A stretch of 5,417 bases of DNA from Ruminococcaceae bacterium UBA3710 (GTDB lineage: Bacteria; Bacillota; Clostridia; Oscillospirales; Acutalibacteraceae). The stretch lies in contig DFHZ01000073.1 of the NCBI GenBank assembly GCA_002371985.1, positions 1 to 5,417 on the forward strand, written 5' to 3'. The stretch's first letter is position 1. Each line of letters begins with the position of its first letter. Below the pieces are notes generated by a model. That model was not told where the DNA came from. It saw only the letters and a list, made by a program, of their open reading frames with translations, and did not search any database. The position numbers were made by a program, and so were the translations under genes. Below, piece by piece: positions 1 through 5,417 of this stretch.

Positions 1-21
1 GCTACGCGGGTGGATATTTAT

Positions 22-1500
22 TTATAGTATTATGCAAATAAGACCGTTGCAACCGTCGTTTGTTACTCGCTCAATGGTTTCTTTAATTCTCATTCTTGCA
101 TCGTCAGGCATTCTTGCAAGTTTTGTATGCAGTCCCTCGTTTACGAGTTCGTAAAGCGATTTGCCGAAAATATTTGAATCCCATATTTTTTCGGGGTCCT
201 CTTCAAATTCGCTGAGCATATACATAACAAGGTCTTCGGACTGCTTTTCGCTGCCGACTATCGGGCTTACCTCGGTTGTAATACCGGCTTTTATCAGGTG
301 TATTGACGGAGCCGATGCTTTAAGTCGTACACCGTATCTTCCTCCCTGACGGACGATTTCAGGCTCTTCAAGGGTTAATTCACTTATATCGGGCATTACA
401 ATTCCGTAACCGGTTGCCTCAACCTCGTCAAGGGCATTTTTGATTTTTTCGTATTTTTGTTTTGTTTCGGAGAGTGTTTTAATCGAATCCATCAGTTCCT
501 GTTCGTCGGCGATTTCAAGTCCCGTACTCTCGGACAGGACTTTATAAAACAGATTGTTTTTTATATCAATGCCGATTTCTGCTGAGCCGGAGCCCAAATC
601 AATGTTATCTACCGAAACATTTTTAACATTTTCGCTATCTTCAAAAGATGATGTGAATTTGTTTACATCTTTAATCTTTTTAATGCCTGAAGAGGCTGTT
701 TTTATGCCCTCTAAGAGACTTTCTCTCAGCCAATGAGAAATCGAAAGCGAATTTATCCACTTAGGGAAATTTATGCTGATTTCTTTAACGGGAAATTCAA
801 AAAGGATTTTTGATAATATATCTTTAATCGTGTTTTCGTTGAGTTCAAGACAATTTACAGGTATAACCGATACTCCGTATTTAGCCGTAAGATTTTCGGC
901 AAGAGCCATTGCTTCGTCAGTTTCGGGGTACTGACAGTTTAAAAGTATTATAAAAGGCTTATCGGTAGTTTTTAGGTCATCAATTATCCGCTGTTCTGCC
1001 TCTTCGTATTCCTGCCTCGGTATATCGCTAATTGAGCCGTCTGTTGTAATTACAAGACCTATGGTCGAATGCTCGTTTATAACCTTTTTAGTACCTATTT
1101 CGGCAGCCATATTAAACGGAACAGAGTCCTCAAACCACGGTGTTTTAACCATTCTCGGCTGGTCATTTTCGATATACCCTAATGCACTCGGTACTATGTA
1201 TCCTACGCAGTCTACAAGCCGGACATTCATATTTGCCTTGTTATCAAAACTTACATTTACACCTTTTTCAGGTATGAACTTCGGCTCGGTTGTCATAATT
1301 GTACGGCCGGAAGACGATTGCGGAAGTTCGTCGTTTGCTCTTTCTCTTATGTAGTCCTCCGTGATATTAGGAAGTACCATGCTTTCCATAAATTGCTTGA
1401 TAAATGTAGACTTACCCGTTCTTACAGGACCTACAACACCAATATAAATATCTCCGCCCGTTCTCGTGGCTATATCTTCAAAAATCTTTGTATTTGCCAT
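22..1500 (-). CDS. spoIVA: Stage IV sporulation protein A (spore coat basement-layer ATPase)
   Basis: SpoIVA is the mother-cell ATPase that polymerises on the outer forespore membrane and forms the platform for coat assembly; it is also needed for cortex formation. The 492-residue product has the same length as the Bacillus subtilis protein. Near the N terminus is a Walker A P-loop, GPVRTGKS (residues 24-31, Lys30). It is followed by the GRTIMTTEPKFIP block with the paired threonines 70-71 used as sensor residues in the family, and a Walker B-like strand RLVDCVGY with Asp97. The rest fits the middle and C-terminal domains that anchor and polymerise the protein, ending in the hydrophobic tail CNGLICIIL. 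The ATG at 1500 follows a strong GAGGGAG site by 7 bases. It is read in the same direction as the two genes upstream but is separated by a 63-base gap holding a large hairpin. In the family, transcription is by mother-cell sigma-E; I could not find a convincing sigma-E promoter. Identification is very secure. Confidence 0.98.
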   Translation of the reverse strand: MANTKIFEDIATRTGGDIYIGVVGPVRTGKSTFIKQFMESMVLPNITEDYIRERANDELPQSSSGRTIMTTEPKFIPEKGVNVSFDNKANMNVRLVDCVGYIVPSALGYIENDQPRMVKTPWFEDSVPFNMAAEIGTKKVINEHSTIGLVITTDGSISDIPRQEYEEAEQRIIDDLKTTDKPFIILLNCQYPETDEAMALAENLTAKYGVSVIPVNCLELNENTIKDILSKILFEFPVKEISINFPKWINSLSISHWLRESLLEGIKTASSGIKKIKDVNKFTSSFEDSENVKNVSVDNIDLGSGSAEIGIDIKNNLFYKVLSESTGLEIADEQELMDSIKTLSETKQKYEKIKNALDEVEATGYGIVMPDISELTLEEPEIVRQGGRYGVRLKASAPSIHLIKAGITTEVSPIVGSEKQSEDLVMYMLSEFEEDPEKIWDSNIFGKSLYELVNEGLHTKLARMPDDARMRIKETIERVTNDGCNGLICIIL

Positions 1501-1554
1501 AAAAATACTCCCTCATATTCATTTACTAATAAAAGATATGAGAGAGTTTTTTTA
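1500..1554 (-). promoter_or_regulatory. Hairpin enclosing the spoIVA Shine-Dalgarno site and start codon edge
   Basis: Read on the minus strand, positions 1547-1536 (ACTCTCTCATAT) pair with 1518-1507 (ATATGAGGGAGT) across a 17-base loop, giving 12 pairs including one G-U. After one A-A mismatch the helix continues with five A-U pairs (1553-1549 with 1505-1501) and one more using the A of the spoIVA ATG. The Shine-Dalgarno GAGGGAG (1514-1508) is wholly inside the 3' arm, so any transcript that starts upstream of the hairpin would have its spoIVA initiation site masked. If spoIVA is transcribed from a promoter inside the loop, its mRNA would lack the 5' arm and be open. The structure is seen directly; the regulatory role is inference. 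Confidence 0.55.
1501..1553. terminator. Intrinsic terminator, possibly bidirectional, after the methyltransferase gene
   Basis: The same inverted repeat (arms 1507-1518 and 1536-1547) is followed on the plus strand by seven T residues (1547-1553) and on the minus strand by TATTTTT, the usual form of a bidirectional Rho-independent terminator. It starts 10 bases after the methyltransferase stop codon if the A-tract is counted, so it could end the PAP2-methyltransferase transcript. The helix is better on the minus strand, where the odd pair is G-U; on the plus strand it is a C-A mismatch. That favours function in leftward transcripts. The minus-strand T-tract ends at the spoIVA start codon, an unusually tight arrangement. 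Confidence 0.55.
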
Positions 1555-1563
1555 ATTATTACT

Positions 1564-2604
1564 TTAAACGAAAAAATAAACGGTATCCCAAGAGGGAAGG
1601 GAACTAAAATGCCTCATATAAACCTTATAATCACTTCTGATATTCAAAACGGCTTTCGGAATGTTTATAAGGTCATCGCTTTTGTGATAACAAGCAATTT
1701 GCATTTTCGGCTTTTTAGTTTTTATTGTCTTTTCGGCACCTTTAATAAATTCCAATTCGGCACCTTCAACATCGGCTTTAATATATGTTATTTCGTTGTT
1801 TTCTATAATATCATCAACGCAAATAAGGTCAATTTCCTCGCCGACATCCGATATATTAGAGCCTCTCGACCCGTTCATAACAAAATTGCCCTTTTCTGTT
1901 TTTTCCGATACGGCACAGTTAATAAGGGTAATGTTTTTAACATTTTCGGTAGCACGGGATAATTTGCCGAATGTTTTTTTGTCGGGTTCAACGGCGTATA
2001 TTTTATGGTATGAATTGTTTACATACTTTAAAAAATCGAAAACCGTATCTCCTCTATATGCACCTAAATCAAGATAGGTTTCGTTGTCGCCGAGCTTGAA
2101 AAAATTCCCATACGGCTCAATTTCAGATACTTCGCAGTCAAAAAGAAAATCAACATTTCCGCTTAATTTATATTTTAAGGTGTTTTCAAATGTTTTTTTT
2201 GAAATACCGTCGGCGAGAATATCCAAAACACCGTCGTGTTCTTTTCTTTTAGAAAGATAAAAATTTTTATCAAAGAGAATATCTCCGTAAACAGGAACAT
2301 CGGGGGCAAAAAACAAATGCTTTTGCTTTATTTTCTTTACATTTTCGATAACTTCGGGTCTGTTTGAGCCAAAGCACATCAAAACGGTCATTTTACCGAA
2401 AATTTTTTCAAGTTCAAAAAGACTTAAAACGGGAAACCCGTGAAAGGTTTTTCCCGGCTTTTGAAAACCGTCTGAAGAAAAAATGCCTTTAAATTCAATT
2501 CCTCTTTCATTTAAAACCTTTATTATTTTATCGGCACCGTTGCCCATACCGTATAGCACAATAGGATAGGGCGTATTTTTTAAATTATCCCACAAATCGG
2601 TCAT
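1564..2604 (-). CDS. FkbM-family SAM-dependent methyltransferase with N-terminal Rossmann-like domain
   Basis: Predicted SAM-dependent methyltransferase of the FkbM family (Methyltransf_21). Members O-methylate polyketides, sugars or glycans, but the substrate cannot be read from sequence. Counted from the ATG at 2604 (346 residues), the catalytic half starts near residue 175 with the SAM-binding motif YLDLGAYRGDT (177-187). AVEPDKK follows (204-210; Glu206 in the ribose-binding position), then CAVSEKTEKGNF and YIKADVEGAELEFIKGAE (274-291), the family signature. Residues 14-100 form a separate alpha/beta domain opening with IVLYGMGNGADKII, a GxGxxA-like nucleotide-binding turn, and later VLMCFGSNRPEVIENV. 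This resembles the N-terminal domains that precede some glycan-modifying enzymes. I prefer 2604 over an in-frame ATG at 2646: the AAAGGAAAG site precedes 2604, and the extra 14 residues overlap the phosphatase gene and are not family-like. It is translationally coupled to the upstream phosphatase. Family is firm; role is unknown. Confidence 0.88.
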   Translation of the reverse strand: MTDLWDNLKNTPYPIVLYGMGNGADKIIKVLNERGIEFKGIFSSDGFQKPGKTFHGFPVLSLFELEKIFGKMTVLMCFGSNRPEVIENVKKIKQKHLFFAPDVPVYGDILFDKNFYLSKRKEHDGVLDILADGISKKTFENTLKYKLSGNVDFLFDCEVSEIEPYGNFFKLGDNETYLDLGAYRGDTVFDFLKYVNNSYHKIYAVEPDKKTFGKLSRATENVKNITLINCAVSEKTEKGNFVMNGSRGSNISDVGEEIDLICVDDIIENNEITYIKADVEGAELEFIKGAEKTIKTKKPKMQIACYHKSDDLINIPKAVLNIRSDYKVYMRHFSSLPSWDTVYFFV

Positions 2605-2605
2605 A

Positions 2606-3271
2606 TTAAATGCTATGCTTTCCTTTTTCTTGTTTTGAAACCGCATAATAGAAAAATGTTATTGACGCAGAAATAAGCAGACTTGCTATAATATCGGTAA
2701 GCCAATGCACTCCCGAAAGAAGCCTTAAAACAGCCGATACAATAATATATAGAATGCCTATTACGGTTAAAACGGTTTTTAAGGTCTTTTTATCGGAAAA
2801 ATATCGGTTTGCTTCGATAATTGCCGTTGCTATAATTACAAAGATTAAAAGAGTATGCGAAGAGGGGAAAGAAGCCTCTATTTCGCCGTCCATAAATATA
2901 GGGCGGTAATTGATAATGACTTTTTCAAATATGGCATATATGAGCCCTAAAAGTACATAGGTTCCGCCAAGACAGTAAAAGGAGCGGTCAACCTTCGCAA
3001 AACTTTTGCGTATTACAAGTTGCAAAAAGCCGATAAATGCCAAAATAAGTCCCGTAGCGATTGATATTAAGCCCATAACATTAGTTATTCGATAGAAAGA
3101 CATATTAACGCCTGTTAGTGAATGAAAAGCATTGTTTATTGTAGCAAACCCGATGTTATAGCCCGGTGTTTCGGTAGAAACTCCTACATCGAATGTCTTA
3201 ACCATAACTGTAAAAACAACTGAAATTATCAAAAAAATAAAACCGAATAAGTATGCGTTCTTCTTTTTCAT
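2606..3271 (-). CDS. PAP2-family integral membrane phosphatase
   Basis: A 221-residue polytopic protein of the PAP2 (type 2 phosphatidic acid phosphatase) superfamily. These enzymes remove phosphate from lipid phosphates or from undecaprenyl/prenyl diphosphates at the outer face of the membrane. About six hydrophobic segments can be seen, near residues 7-26, 63-87, 100-120, 140-155, 165-182 and 195-211, after a short basic start (MKKKN). The active-site motifs are in order: EKVIINYRP (116-124), SFPSSHT (134-140, for the PSGH motif, His139 as acid/base) and RLLSGVHWLTD (183-193, Arg183, nucleophile His189 and Asp193). The first motif is slightly off, with Lys117 five rather than six residues before Arg-Pro. 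The ATG at 3271 follows GGAGG by 7 bases, and a good promoter lies upstream. It is first in a two-gene unit with the methyltransferase, which suggests a shared role in envelope lipid or glycan metabolism, but that is inference. Undecaprenyl-diphosphate phosphatase activity is possible but not shown. Confidence 0.88.
   Translation of the reverse strand: MKKKNAYLFGFIFLIISVVFTVMVKTFDVGVSTETPGYNIGFATINNAFHSLTGVNMSFYRITNVMGLISIATGLILAFIGFLQLVIRKSFAKVDRSFYCLGGTYVLLGLIYAIFEKVIINYRPIFMDGEIEASFPSSHTLLIFVIIATAIIEANRYFSDKKTLKTVLTVIGILYIIVSAVLRLLSGVHWLTDIIASLLISASITFFYYAVSKQEKGKHSI
2618..2626 (-). promoter_or_regulatory. Ribosome binding site that favours the 2604 start of the methyltransferase
   Basis: The minus strand reads AAAGGAAAG here, inside the last codons of the phosphatase gene, 13 bases before the ATG at 2604. 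No purine-rich site stands before the alternative ATG at 2646. The spacing is long, but the phosphatase TAA ends one base before the ATG, so reinitiation by terminating ribosomes probably contributes. Confidence 0.5.
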
Positions 3272-3308
3272 AAAAGCACCTCCGAAAAATACTATGTGGT
3301 ACTAAAAG

Positions 3309-3337
3309 AGTATATCACAAACACTTTTATTTAACAA
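3309..3337 (-). promoter_or_regulatory. Sigma-A-type promoter of the PAP2-methyltransferase unit
   Basis: On the minus strand the -35 element TTGTTA (3337-3332) is separated by 17 bases from the -10 element TATACT (3314-3309). A TG one base before the -10 makes it an extended -10. The start point would fall near 3302, giving a leader of about 30 bases ending in GGAGG (3285-3281) before the ATG at 3271. Spacing and both boxes are good; expression was not tested. Confidence 0.7.
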
Positions 3338-3377
3338 GTTTAATATTTATTTGTTGCCCGGTGCGTTAAAAAGTGTT
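3320..3377. repeat. Inverted repeat AACACTTTT / AAAAGTGTT across the divergent promoter region
   Basis: A perfect 9-base inverted repeat has one arm at 3320-3328, inside the spacer of the leftward promoter, and the other at 3369-3377, just before and touching the -10 of the rightward promoter. The centres are 49 bases apart. Each arm therefore reads AAAAGTGTT in the direction of its own transcript, shortly upstream of its -10. It could be a paired operator, or chance in A/T-rich DNA. Confidence 0.35.
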
Positions 3378-3382
3378 ATAAT
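3354..3382 (+). promoter_or_regulatory. Sigma-A-type promoter of the Dabb-domain gene
   Basis: TTGCCC (3354-3359) and a perfect TATAAT (3377-3382) are separated by 17 bases, with TG at 3374-3375 forming an extended -10. The predicted start near 3389 leaves a short leader of about 24 bases containing GGAGG (3402-3406) before the ATG at 3413. Its -35 lies 16 bases from the -35 of the leftward promoter, so the two polymerase sites are back to back. Confidence 0.7.
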
Positions 3383-3412
3383 ATATTTTATTGAGATTAT
3401 CGGAGGAAAACT

Positions 3413-3712
3413 ATGATAAAACATATTATTTTGTGGAAACTTAAAGACTTTTCCGAGAGCGAAAAGGAACAGATTAAAAAGAATGCAAAAGAGGGTCTTG
3501 AATCGCTAAAAGGAAAAATAGACGGACTTATTGACATAAAGGTTAATATTAACGGACTTGAAACCTCAAATTGCGATATGATGCTTGACAGTACATTTAA
3601 GTCTTTTGAAGATTTAAAAAACTATTCGGTAAACCCCGAACATGTAAAGATTGCCGATACATTTGTAAGACCTTTTACTGCAAGTCGCAGTTGCCTTGAT
3701 TTTGAAAATTAA
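3413..3712 (+). CDS. Dabb-family (stress-responsive A/B barrel domain) protein
   Basis: A 99-residue single-domain protein of the Dabb family, a dimeric alpha/beta barrel fold of the ferredoxin-like type. Family members include plant stress-induced proteins and a few enzymes such as olivetolic acid cyclase, but most bacterial members have no known activity. The typical opening MIKHIILWKLKD (1-12, His4 on the first strand) is followed by a charged helix (14-33) and the GLIDIKVNINGLETSN strand region (38-53). Next come DMMLDSTFKSFEDLKNYSVNPEHVKI (55-80), with the characteristic Tyr71 and His77, and a short C-terminal segment ending RPFTASRSCLDFEN. The length is normal for a one-domain member. 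The start is set by GGAGG at a good distance. It precedes the ABC exporter gene in the same direction with a 69-base gap, so the two may be co-transcribed. No cofactor motif is visible, and a catalytic function should not be assumed. Confidence 0.92.
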   Translation: MIKHIILWKLKDFSESEKEQIKKNAKEGLESLKGKIDGLIDIKVNINGLETSNCDMMLDSTFKSFEDLKNYSVNPEHVKIADTFVRPFTASRSCLDFEN

Positions 3713-3723
3713 CATTCAGTTCA

Positions 3724-3751
3724 TTAAAAACAGCATAAAAAATGCTAAAAT
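3724..3751 (+). promoter_or_regulatory. Possible weak promoter before the ABC exporter gene
   Basis: In the gap between the Dabb gene and the exporter, TGCTAAAAT (3743-3751) is a reasonable extended -10 (TAAAAT, 3746-3751), with a poor -35 candidate TTAAAA at 3724-3729, 16 bases upstream. A GGAGG site follows at 3771-3775, six bases before the ATG. The gap contains no convincing terminator, so readthrough from the upstream promoter is equally likely. Confidence 0.3.
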
Positions 3752-3781
3752 AACTCATTATTTGGAATTTGGAGGAAAAAC

Positions 3782-5417
3782 ATGATAAAGAAATTAGCAG
3801 GGTGCGTAAGGGAATATAAACTCCCGGTGTTTTTAACCCTGTTCTTCATATTTGCCGAAGCGGTTATTGAGAGTATTATCCCTTTTGTTACGGCGAAACT
3901 TGTGAACAATATGCAATTAGGAACGGCAGATTTAACCTTTATTTTAAAGACAGGTGCGGTTCTTGTGCTTATGGCTTTGGCATCGCTTACTTGCGGGGGT
4001 ATAGCAGGATATACATCCGCTAAGGCATCGGCAGGTTTTTCTAAAAATCTTCGCCATGATATGTTTTATAACATACAGAACTTTTCTTTTAAAAATATAG
4101 ATAAATTTTCGTCTTCGTCATTGGTTACGAGAATGACAACAGATGTAAATAATGTTCAAATGGCATTTATGATGATAATAAGAATTGCTTTAAGAGCACC
4201 TTTAATGCTTATTTTTTCTATCATTATGGCATTTGTTATGGGCGGAAAACTTGCATTCGGTTTTATTGGAATTATTCCTGTTTTAGCCGGCGGACTTATC
4301 CTTATTGCAAAATTTGCTATGCCTGCATTCAGAAGAGTATTTAAAAAGTATGACAGATTAAATGAATCGGTTGAAGAAAATGTCAGGGGAATACGTGTTG
4401 TAAAAGGCTTTTCCCGTGAGGAATATGAAAAAGAAAAGTTCAAGAATGCCTCTGAGGACATCCGTAACGACTTTACAAGGGCAGAAAAAATTGTTGCTCT
4501 TAACGGTCCTTTAATGCAACTTTGTATTTATTTTAATATGATTTTTGTTTTGTCTGTCGGTTCCTTTGTAATTATAGGCGGAAGAAGCAGTATATCCGTA
4601 GGAGAAATCTCTTCGATGCTTACATACGGCTTTCAGGTTCTTATGCAACTTATGATGCTTTCTATGATATATGTTATGCTTACTATGTCGGCAGAGTCAG
4701 CAAAAAGAATTGCCGAAGTTCTCGACGAAAAACCGACAATTCTAAACCCCGAAAACCCTGTTATGAATGTGGCGGACGGTTCGATTGTTTTTAACAATGT
4801 AAACTTTAAGTATTCAAAACACGGAAAAGAATTTGCTTTGCGAGATGTAAATCTTCAAATAAAATCCGGTATGACGGTTGGTATAATCGGCGGAACAGGA
4901 TCAAGTAAATCTACACTTGTTCAGTTAATTCCAAGACTTTACGATGTAACTGACGGCGAAATTTTTGTCGGCGGTGTAAATGTAAAGGAATACGACCTTG
5001 AAACATTAAGAGATGCCGTTGGAATGGTGCTTCAAAAGAATGTCCTTTTTGCCGGAACGATAAAGGATAACCTGCGTTGGGGTAATGAGAATGCCACTGA
5101 TGAAGAAATCGCGGAAGCCTGTCGGCTTGCACAGGCAGACGGTTTTATCCAGGATATGCCGGATAAGTATGATACCTGGATCGAACAGGGCGGTACCAAT
5201 GTTTCCGGTGGTCAGAAGCAGCGCCTGTGTATCGCTAGAGCGCTGTTGAAGAAGCCGAAAATCCTGATTTTGGACGATAGCACAAGTGCGGTTGATACGC
5301 GTACAGACGCGCTGATTCGTGCGGGATTCCGCAGTTATATTCCTGATACGACAAAGATCATCATCGCCCAGCGAATCTCCAGCGTGGAGCAGGCGGACCG
5401 GATCATCGTGATGGACG
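3782..5417 (+). CDS. ABC exporter half-transporter (permease-ATPase), degenerate-site subunit, 3' end outside window
   Basis: A type IV (MsbA/multidrug-like) ABC exporter half-transporter. The frame is open from the ATG at 3782, after a GGAGG site, to the right edge (545 codons); members are usually about 575-620 residues, so only the last tens are missing. The membrane domain has about six helices, near residues 13-36, 55-80, 135-155, 158-180, 245-267 and 280-302. The ATPase domain shows A-loop Tyr344, Walker A GGTGSSKST (370-378, Ser375 for the usual Gly), Q-loop Gln418, signature VSGGQ (474-478), Walker B ILILDD (494-499), D-loop STSAVD (500-505) and the switch region IIIAQRISS (526-534). 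Asp499 replaces the catalytic Glu and Gln530 replaces the switch His, as in degenerate-site subunits of heterodimeric exporters such as TM287/288. A catalytic partner gene is expected just downstream. Substrate unknown (drug, peptide or lipid). Codon use changes abruptly near 5060-5075 without loss of frame, so the C-terminal quarter may have another origin. Confidence 0.93.
   Translation, partial: MIKKLAGCVREYKLPVFLTLFFIFAEAVIESIIPFVTAKLVNNMQLGTADLTFILKTGAVLVLMALASLTCGGIAGYTSAKASAGFSKNLRHDMFYNIQNFSFKNIDKFSSSSLVTRMTTDVNNVQMAFMMIIRIALRAPLMLIFSIIMAFVMGGKLAFGFIGIIPVLAGGLILIAKFAMPAFRRVFKKYDRLNESVEENVRGIRVVKGFSREEYEKEKFKNASEDIRNDFTRAEKIVALNGPLMQLCIYFNMIFVLSVGSFVIIGGRSSISVGEISSMLTYGFQVLMQLMMLSMIYVMLTMSAESAKRIAEVLDEKPTILNPENPVMNVADGSIVFNNVNFKYSKHGKEFALRDVNLQIKSGMTVGIIGGTGSSKSTLVQLIPRLYDVTDGEIFVGGVNVKEYDLETLRDAVGMVLQKNVLFAGTIKDNLRWGNENATDEEIAEACRLAQADGFIQDMPDKYDTWIEQGGTNVSGGQKQRLCIARALLKKPKILILDDSTSAVDTRTDALIRAGFRSYIPDTTKIIIAQRISSVEQADRIIVMD
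5060..5417. other. Segment of foreign composition inside the ABC exporter gene
   Basis: By hand count, GC is about 39% in 4681-5040 and about 53% in 5101-5417. From residue 431 (5072) on, Leu is CTG in 5 of 8 cases (before it I found one CTG, at residue 20). Gln is CAG in 7 of 7 (before: 3 of 9). Ile is ATC in 11 of 14 with no ATA. Arg is AGA in only 1 of 9 (before: AGA/AGG in 13 of 18). The protein frame and subfamily signature continue unbroken, so the left boundary is estimated only from composition. The right boundary lies outside the window. Confidence 0.75.

Noticed and set aside
1..21. Possible spoIVA terminator at the left edge
   Set aside because: Only 21 bases remain past the stop codon; no hairpin can be judged.
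161..1354. Plus-strand open frames at 161-349, 554-736 and 1061-1354
   Set aside because: They lie antisense inside spoIVA, have no ribosome binding site and no family resemblance. They are by-products of the codon use of the real gene.
1507..1600. Sigma-E promoter for spoIVA
   Set aside because: TCATATC on the minus strand near 1520 resembles a sigma-E -35, but nothing at the right distance matches the CATACAAT-type -10 well. A GATACCGT further upstream lacks a matching -35. I could not support either as a feature.
1318..2077. Plus-strand open frames at 1318-1962 and 1796-2077
   Set aside because: The first runs across the spoIVA start, the intergenic hairpin and the methyltransferase on the opposite strand; the second lies inside the methyltransferase. 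Their residue content is low-complexity and rich in F, I, N and Y, as expected for antisense A/T-rich DNA.
2605..2646. Upstream ATG at 2646 as start of the methyltransferase
   Set aside because: It would add 14 residues that overlap the phosphatase gene, has no Shine-Dalgarno site, and its first codons contain the ribosome binding site for the ATG at 2604.
3732..3746. Small inverted repeat AGCAT-AAAAA-ATGCT after the Dabb gene as a terminator
   Set aside because: The stem is only five pairs, A/T-rich, and is not followed by a T-tract on the plus strand.
4156..5132. Minus-strand open frames at 4156-4461 and 4911-5132
   Set aside because: Both are antisense to the well-supported ABC exporter frame and have no start signals or recognisable domains.

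Overview
The window looks like chromosomal DNA from a low-GC, endospore-forming member of the Clostridia, probably a gut or other anaerobic lineage and quite possibly a metagenomic contig. The reasons are a full-length spoIVA sporulation gene, strong AGGAGG-type Shine-Dalgarno sites, A/T-ending codons and AGA/AGG arginine over most of the window, and normal TGG tryptophan with the standard code. I cannot place it to genus.

Layout: the left 3.3 kb is read leftward. From its promoter end the order is a PAP2-family membrane phosphatase (3271 to 2606), an FkbM-family methyltransferase with an extra N-terminal Rossmann-like domain (2604 to 1564), then spoIVA (1500 to 22). The first two are coupled, with stop and start separated by one base. 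A long hairpin at 1501-1554 lies between the methyltransferase and spoIVA. It can serve as a terminator, and it also buries the spoIVA Shine-Dalgarno site. From 3300 to 3410 there are two back-to-back sigma-A-type promoters. The rightward one drives a small Dabb-domain protein (3413-3712), followed 69 bases later by an ABC exporter half-transporter (3782 to beyond the right edge).

The exporter subunit has the hallmarks of the degenerate partner of a heterodimeric exporter: Asp in place of the catalytic Glu and Gln in place of the switch His. Its catalytic partner would be expected just past the right edge. The most striking anomaly is inside this gene. Near 5060-5075, without breaking the reading frame, composition rises from about 39% GC (4681-5040) to about 53% GC (5101-5417), and codon choice for Leu, Gln, Ile and Arg switches together. 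This is either a mosaic gene made by recombination or an assembly chimera.

Apart from that junction and the spoIVA leader hairpin, the content is ordinary core and accessory Clostridia sequence. I see no IS element, CRISPR array, tRNA, rRNA or clearly new multi-gene system.
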